Shown: positions 43,188 to 46,254 of the stretch, piece by piece
Layout of the letters: the number at the start of each line of letters is the position of its first letter
Position numbering within the stretch: position 1 is the first letter of the stretch
NCBI GenBank assembly: GCA_030731625.1
Contig: JANQTQ010000129.1
Location: 1,679 to 47,932 of the forward strand
Length of the DNA: 46,254 bases
Origin: Polaribacter sp.
GTDB lineage: Bacteria > Bacteroidota > Bacteroidia > Flavobacteriales > Flavobacteriaceae
Direction: 5' to 3'
Made by a program: the position numbers and the translations under genes
The notes under the pieces: generated by a model
Databases searched by the model: none
What the model was told of the DNA's origin: nothing
Seen by the model: the letters and a program-made list of their open reading frames with translations, nothing else

Positions 43188-44498
43188 TTAAAATAATGTT
43201 TTTACCAACCACATCTTTCTAAATTTATAATCGCCATCATAACGTTCTGCTTGCAACTGTGTATTAAATTTTCGATCTCTTGGATCATTCCCAACGCCTG
43301 CAACATACATCCAGTTTCCGTAGTTGCTATGCACATCAAAGTCGATCAACATAGATTCAAAATAAGCTGCACCAATTCGCCAATCTAACAATAATTCTTT
43401 GGCAAAATAAGAAGCCACGTTTTGTCTTCCTCTATTGCTCATCCAGCCAGTTTCTTTAAATTCGATCATATTAGCGTTTACAAAATCGTCTTTGGTTTCG
43501 CCGTTAATCCATTGATCGATTAACTTTTTATCAGAATTCCAATGATAATTTTTGTCTAAAATTCCACCAATTTTAAAGATTTTAGCACCATGTTTTAACG
43601 AAATATATTTAAAATAATCTCTCCAAATCAATTCGAAAATCACCCAATAAGTCGATTCATTTGCACCAAATTCTTTTTCGTATGCTTTTATATTCCAATA
43701 AATAGTTTTTGCTGATAAACTACCGTTTGCCAACCAAGGCGAGAACTTTGTAGCGTAATCTAACCCAACTAAACCGTTTCTTGTTTTTTTATAAAAACCT
43801 ACTTTTTTACTTTCAAATAGATAATAATTCAATCTTTTTAGAGCTTCTGATTCTCCCCCTAAAAAAGGAAACGCTGATTTTGGATGCGTTTCAAAACTCT
43901 TAAAACCTAAAGTTGAAATCGAAGGAATTGTAGTTTTGTTCTCAACTAAATTTGTAATTGGTAGTTTAGAAATTGAAACCTCCTCCTGAATTGCTACATA
44001 TTTCTCTAACTTCTTTCTGAATTGTGTAAATACATCAGGAATATTGCTAAAATTAGTGGATACGGTTTCTGGGTGATATAAAAATTGATCATACGTTTCA
44101 ATAAATTTCACATCCGCAGAAAGTGTTTTTTTGATCAACTCATTAGTATCAATTTCTTCTTGTGTCCATTCTTTTTGCGTGTAGATGGCATCCACTAAAA
44201 GGTCATCGCACAACAAAGAAATTTTATGTTCTGGAGCGTCCAAATAGGTGAGGAGTGTGATGTTTAAATCGGCTAAATTTTTCTTTAAATCGGTAATTGT
44301 TTCGATTAGAAATTTAGCTCTAAACTTGGCTGTTTTTTGAAATCCGAATGCAGCTGTTTTAAAATTTTTAGGATCAAAAAAATACACCGCAACTACTTTT
44401 TCATGCTTTTCAATGGCATTTTTAAGTGAAGCATTATCTTGCGTTCGTAAATTATTACGAAACCATATTAAACCGGTACTGTTTTGTTTCTTCTGCAT
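43188..44498 (-). CDS. DASH-family cryptochrome
   Basis: A 436-residue CRY-DASH. It starts [18 protein letters not shown]; the FAD domain has [72 protein letters not shown], and the DASH signature [21 protein letters not shown]. These proteins bind FAD and methenyl-folate, repair CPD lesions in single-stranded DNA and may sense light. Its start overlaps the end of the 46-residue DUF2256 gene by 31 bp. Confidence 0.93.
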   Translation of the reverse strand: MQKKQNSTGLIWFRNNLRTQDNASLKNAIEKHEKVVAVYFFDPKNFKTAAFGFQKTAKFRAKFLIETITDLKKNLADLNITLLTYLDAPEHKISLLCDDLLVDAIYTQKEWTQEEIDTNELIKKTLSADVKFIETYDQFLYHPETVSTNFSNIPDVFTQFRKKLEKYVAIQEEVSISKLPITNLVENKTTIPSISTLGFKSFETHPKSAFPFLGGESEALKRLNYYLFESKKVGFYKKTRNGLVGLDYATKFSPWLANGSLSAKTIYWNIKAYEKEFGANESTYWVIFELIWRDYFKYISLKHGAKIFKIGGILDKNYHWNSDKKLIDQWINGETKDDFVNANMIEFKETGWMSNRGRQNVASYFAKELLLDWRIGAAYFESMLIDFDVHSNYGNWMYVAGVGNDPRDRKFNTQLQAERYDGDYKFRKMWLVKTLF

Positions 44499-44608
44499 TT
44501 TTCGCTACAATATTTTACGTTTTCCCAATTCTTTTCCCATTTTTTTCGCCATGTAAACGGACGATTGCAAACAGGGCAATTTTTTGTAGGAAGCTGTTCT
44601 TTTTTCAA
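44468..44608 (-). CDS. DUF2256 small Cys-rich protein (46 residues)
   Basis: A 46-residue protein read from a TTG start 2 bp after the SDR-DUF2867 stop codon: [19 protein letters not shown], then [20 protein letters not shown]. The CPVC and CSEKC pairs with the [10 protein letters not shown] core are the DUF2256 signature and look like a tiny zinc finger. It has no in-frame ATG. It overlaps CRY-DASH by 31 bp, so the two are tightly coupled. DUF2256 genes are commonly found beside photolyase genes; function unknown. Confidence 0.88.
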   Translation of the reverse strand: MKKEQLPTKNCPVCNRPFTWRKKWEKNWENVKYCSEKCRRNKTVPV

Positions 44609-44610
44609 AA

Positions 44611-46032
44611 TTATTTGTTGATGTTGTTGATCATTCCGTTAAAAACAAACCAATGAAAAGGCATCACCGAATACCAATACAATCTTCCAGCCAACCCGTG
44701 CGGTCTAAAAGTTGCCGTTTGATATAAAACTCCGTCTTCAATTCTAAATTCTAACCAAGCTTCACCTGGTAAAATCATTTCTGCATAGAGTAGTAGTTTG
44801 CCTTTTTCTTTATCCGCATAAATAACGCGCCAAAAATCTAAAGCATCGCCAGCATTTAATTCTGATGGATGTCTTCTTCCTCTTCGTAAACCTGCACCCC
44901 CAAAAATCTGATCTACAAAACCACGAATTTTCCAAAGAAAGGTTCCGTAATACCAACCAGTTTCGCCACCAATAGACCAAATTTTGTTTAATACAATTTC
45001 TTTGTTTTTAACCTTGCGTTTTTTAAAATCTTTGAAACAACCATATTCTGGAACATTGATAAATTCGTGCACATAGTTTTTTAGTTTTCCACTGCTGATG
45101 TAAGAATCTTTCCAGCTAGAAATAATACTATTTTGTTCAATTTTTTTAAAAGCTAACTCAACCGCTTCCTTGTAAGACATTGGATTGATATCTAATATTT
45201 TATTAATATCACTTTTATTTCCAATAACTTCTACGCCCATCGAATTTACCAAAGTACGCGCCAATTTATACGAAGTTGAAGTAACAAAATAGAGCCAATA
45301 CGAAGACAATCCTGGAGTCATCACCGGAATCGTAACAATCCATCTTTTTAATTTTCGCACTTCTGCAAATTGCAATAACATGGTTTTGTAGGTCATTATT
45401 TCAGGACCAAAAATATCATAAGAAGTATTGTATAATTCTTTTTTATCTAAAGCTTTGTGTAAAAAGGATAACACATCTCTAATGGATAAAGGTTGGGTTT
45501 TTGTGTTTAGCCATTTAGGCGTTATCATGAATGGCAATTTTTCTACGATATCTCTTATAATTTCAAAAGATGAACTTCCAGAACCCACAATAATTCCTGC
45601 TTTAAAAGTAGTTAAAGCGTACTTTTTTGACGCCAACGCTTCTTCTACATTTTTTCTAGATAATAAGTGTTTAGATAGTTTTGTGTCATTCGTTATTCCG
45701 CTTAAATAAATAACTTGTTTTATCGATGTGTTTTCTGCAAAACGTTTAAAATTAAATGCACACTTTTCTTCTAAAACATGAAATTCTTTTGCTGAATTAG
45801 ACATGGAATGTATCAAGTAATACGCTGCATCAATATCCTTCGGAATTGATTCTAATGAAGCGTCACTTAAAAAATCAGCTTCAACAAGCGTTATATTTTT
45901 TTGATCTTTGTAATAATTTTGAGCTCTTTTTTTATCTCTAACAGGGCACACAATTGTATGACCATCATTTAATAATAACGGAATTAAGCGTTTGCCAATA
46001 TAGCCAGTTGCGCCTGTTACAAGAATTTTCAT
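44611..46032 (-). CDS. SDR-family protein with C-terminal DUF2867
   Basis: A 473-residue protein. The N-terminal ~300 residues are an NmrA-like atypical SDR with [41 protein letters not shown] and [15 protein letters not shown]. The C-terminal ~150 residues are DUF2867: [40 protein letters not shown] and a [20 protein letters not shown] end. It is a standard member of marine photolyase clusters; substrate unknown. It starts 6 bp after the flavin reductase stop. Confidence 0.9.
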   Translation of the reverse strand: MKILVTGATGYIGKRLIPLLLNDGHTIVCPVRDKKRAQNYYKDQKNITLVEADFLSDASLESIPKDIDAAYYLIHSMSNSAKEFHVLEEKCAFNFKRFAENTSIKQVIYLSGITNDTKLSKHLLSRKNVEEALASKKYALTTFKAGIIVGSGSSSFEIIRDIVEKLPFMITPKWLNTKTQPLSIRDVLSFLHKALDKKELYNTSYDIFGPEIMTYKTMLLQFAEVRKLKRWIVTIPVMTPGLSSYWLYFVTSTSYKLARTLVNSMGVEVIGNKSDINKILDINPMSYKEAVELAFKKIEQNSIISSWKDSYISSGKLKNYVHEFINVPEYGCFKDFKKRKVKNKEIVLNKIWSIGGETGWYYGTFLWKIRGFVDQIFGGAGLRRGRRHPSELNAGDALDFWRVIYADKEKGKLLLYAEMILPGEAWLEFRIEDGVLYQTATFRPHGLAGRLYWYSVMPFHWFVFNGMINNINK

Positions 46033-46038
46033 GGGATG

Positions 46039-46254
46039 TTATTTTAATTTTTTTGGTCGTTGATAGGTGAGTTGCTTTTTGAATTTAGGAATTGCATAGG
46101 TATCTAAACCGTTGATAGTAACCACATTTCCTTTTGATAAATTAATTAAACCATCTTCTTGAAGCAATTCATCTTTAATATACAATTCTTCTATTTGAGC
46201 AACTACTAAAAGCACATCATTAGAGGGTACATACACTTCTTCTACAAATTTCAT
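46039..46254 (-). CDS. Flavin reductase-family protein, C-terminal part (cut by window edge)
   Basis: The last 71 residues of a flavin reductase-like, FMN-binding split-barrel protein: VLLVVAQIEELYIKDELLQ, DGLINLSKGNVVTINGLDTY and IPKFKKQLTYQRPKK are its typical C-terminus. Full proteins are ~200 residues, so the ATG at the edge is probably an internal Met and the gene continues to the right. In this cluster it may supply reduced flavin. Confidence 0.8.
   Translation of the reverse strand: MKFVEEVYVPSNDVLLVVAQIEELYIKDELLQEDGLINLSKGNVVTINGLDTYAIPKFKKQLTYQRPKKLK

Noticed and set aside
1-46254. CRISPR array, prophage, integrase or IS element
   Set aside because: No regularly spaced repeats, transposase, integrase or phage genes were seen on either strand.

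Overview
The window looks like chromosome from a marine member of the Flavobacteriaceae, in the Polaribacter/Tenacibaculum range. The evidence is very AT-rich DNA, type IX secretion genes (porU, porV), TAnnTTTG-type -7 promoter boxes, flavobacterial small protein families, a PL6 alginate lyase, and a photolyase/TspO/folE cluster of the kind seen in sunlit-water Bacteroidetes. No phage, IS element, CRISPR array or rRNA was seen.

Layout. (1) 1-9.7 kb, plus strand: 5'-truncated porU, porV, cytidine deaminase, a group-3 truncated globin, a ketoacyl-ACP synthase III-like enzyme, guaA and a LysM lipoprotein. (2) 9.8-20.6 kb, minus strand: a small membrane protein, the fused cytochrome c biogenesis protein CcsBA, a lipoprotein alginate lyase, a 3-TM protein, then udk, a DivIC/FtsB-like protein and two methylmalonyl-CoA mutase subunits, neither of which carries the B12-binding domain. 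(3) 20.7-34.0 kb, minus strand: the most remarkable part. A tightly spaced seven-gene operon encodes a WS/DGAT acyltransferase with a probable SCP2-like tail, a monoacylglycerol-lipase-like hydrolase, a second alpha/beta hydrolase, a three-domain PlsB-like/HAD phosphatase/PlsC-like protein, glycerol-3-phosphate dehydrogenase, a coiled-coil protein and a SARP/BTAD regulator. Directly downstream lie three small paralogous phasin-like proteins, one with a histone-like linker and a helix-hairpin-helix end, then a TetR-like regulator and an ABC1/AarF kinase. (4) tRNA-Thr(TGT) at 34.2 kb. (5) 34.4-46.3 kb, minus strand: a light/photo-oxidative stress cluster with four photolyase/cryptochrome-family proteins (CPD type, a divergent PHR-like protein, an FeS-BCP (6-4) type and CRY-DASH), folE, TspO, glutathione peroxidase, SDRs, SRPBCC, flavin reductase and several very small proteins.

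Interpretation. Region 3 reads as a self-contained neutral-lipid storage locus. GpsA supplies glycerol-3-phosphate, the fused protein could acylate it twice and remove phosphate, WS/DGAT would make triacylglycerol or wax ester, the hydrolases would mobilise it, and the phasin-like proteins would coat the lipid body and possibly tie it to the nucleoid. Two of the phasin-like genes share a promoter layout: two direct repeats of TTGCAAC-like heptamers in 11-bp steps, ending 8 bp from a TAnnTTTG box. This is the geometry known for SARP regulators, and a SARP gene is adjacent. Storage-lipid droplets under this kind of control are not a familiar theme in Bacteroidetes. The light cluster next door appears to be read from a promoter near 40.1 kb with an 8-bp inverted repeat, plus an upstream operon entering from beyond the right edge.
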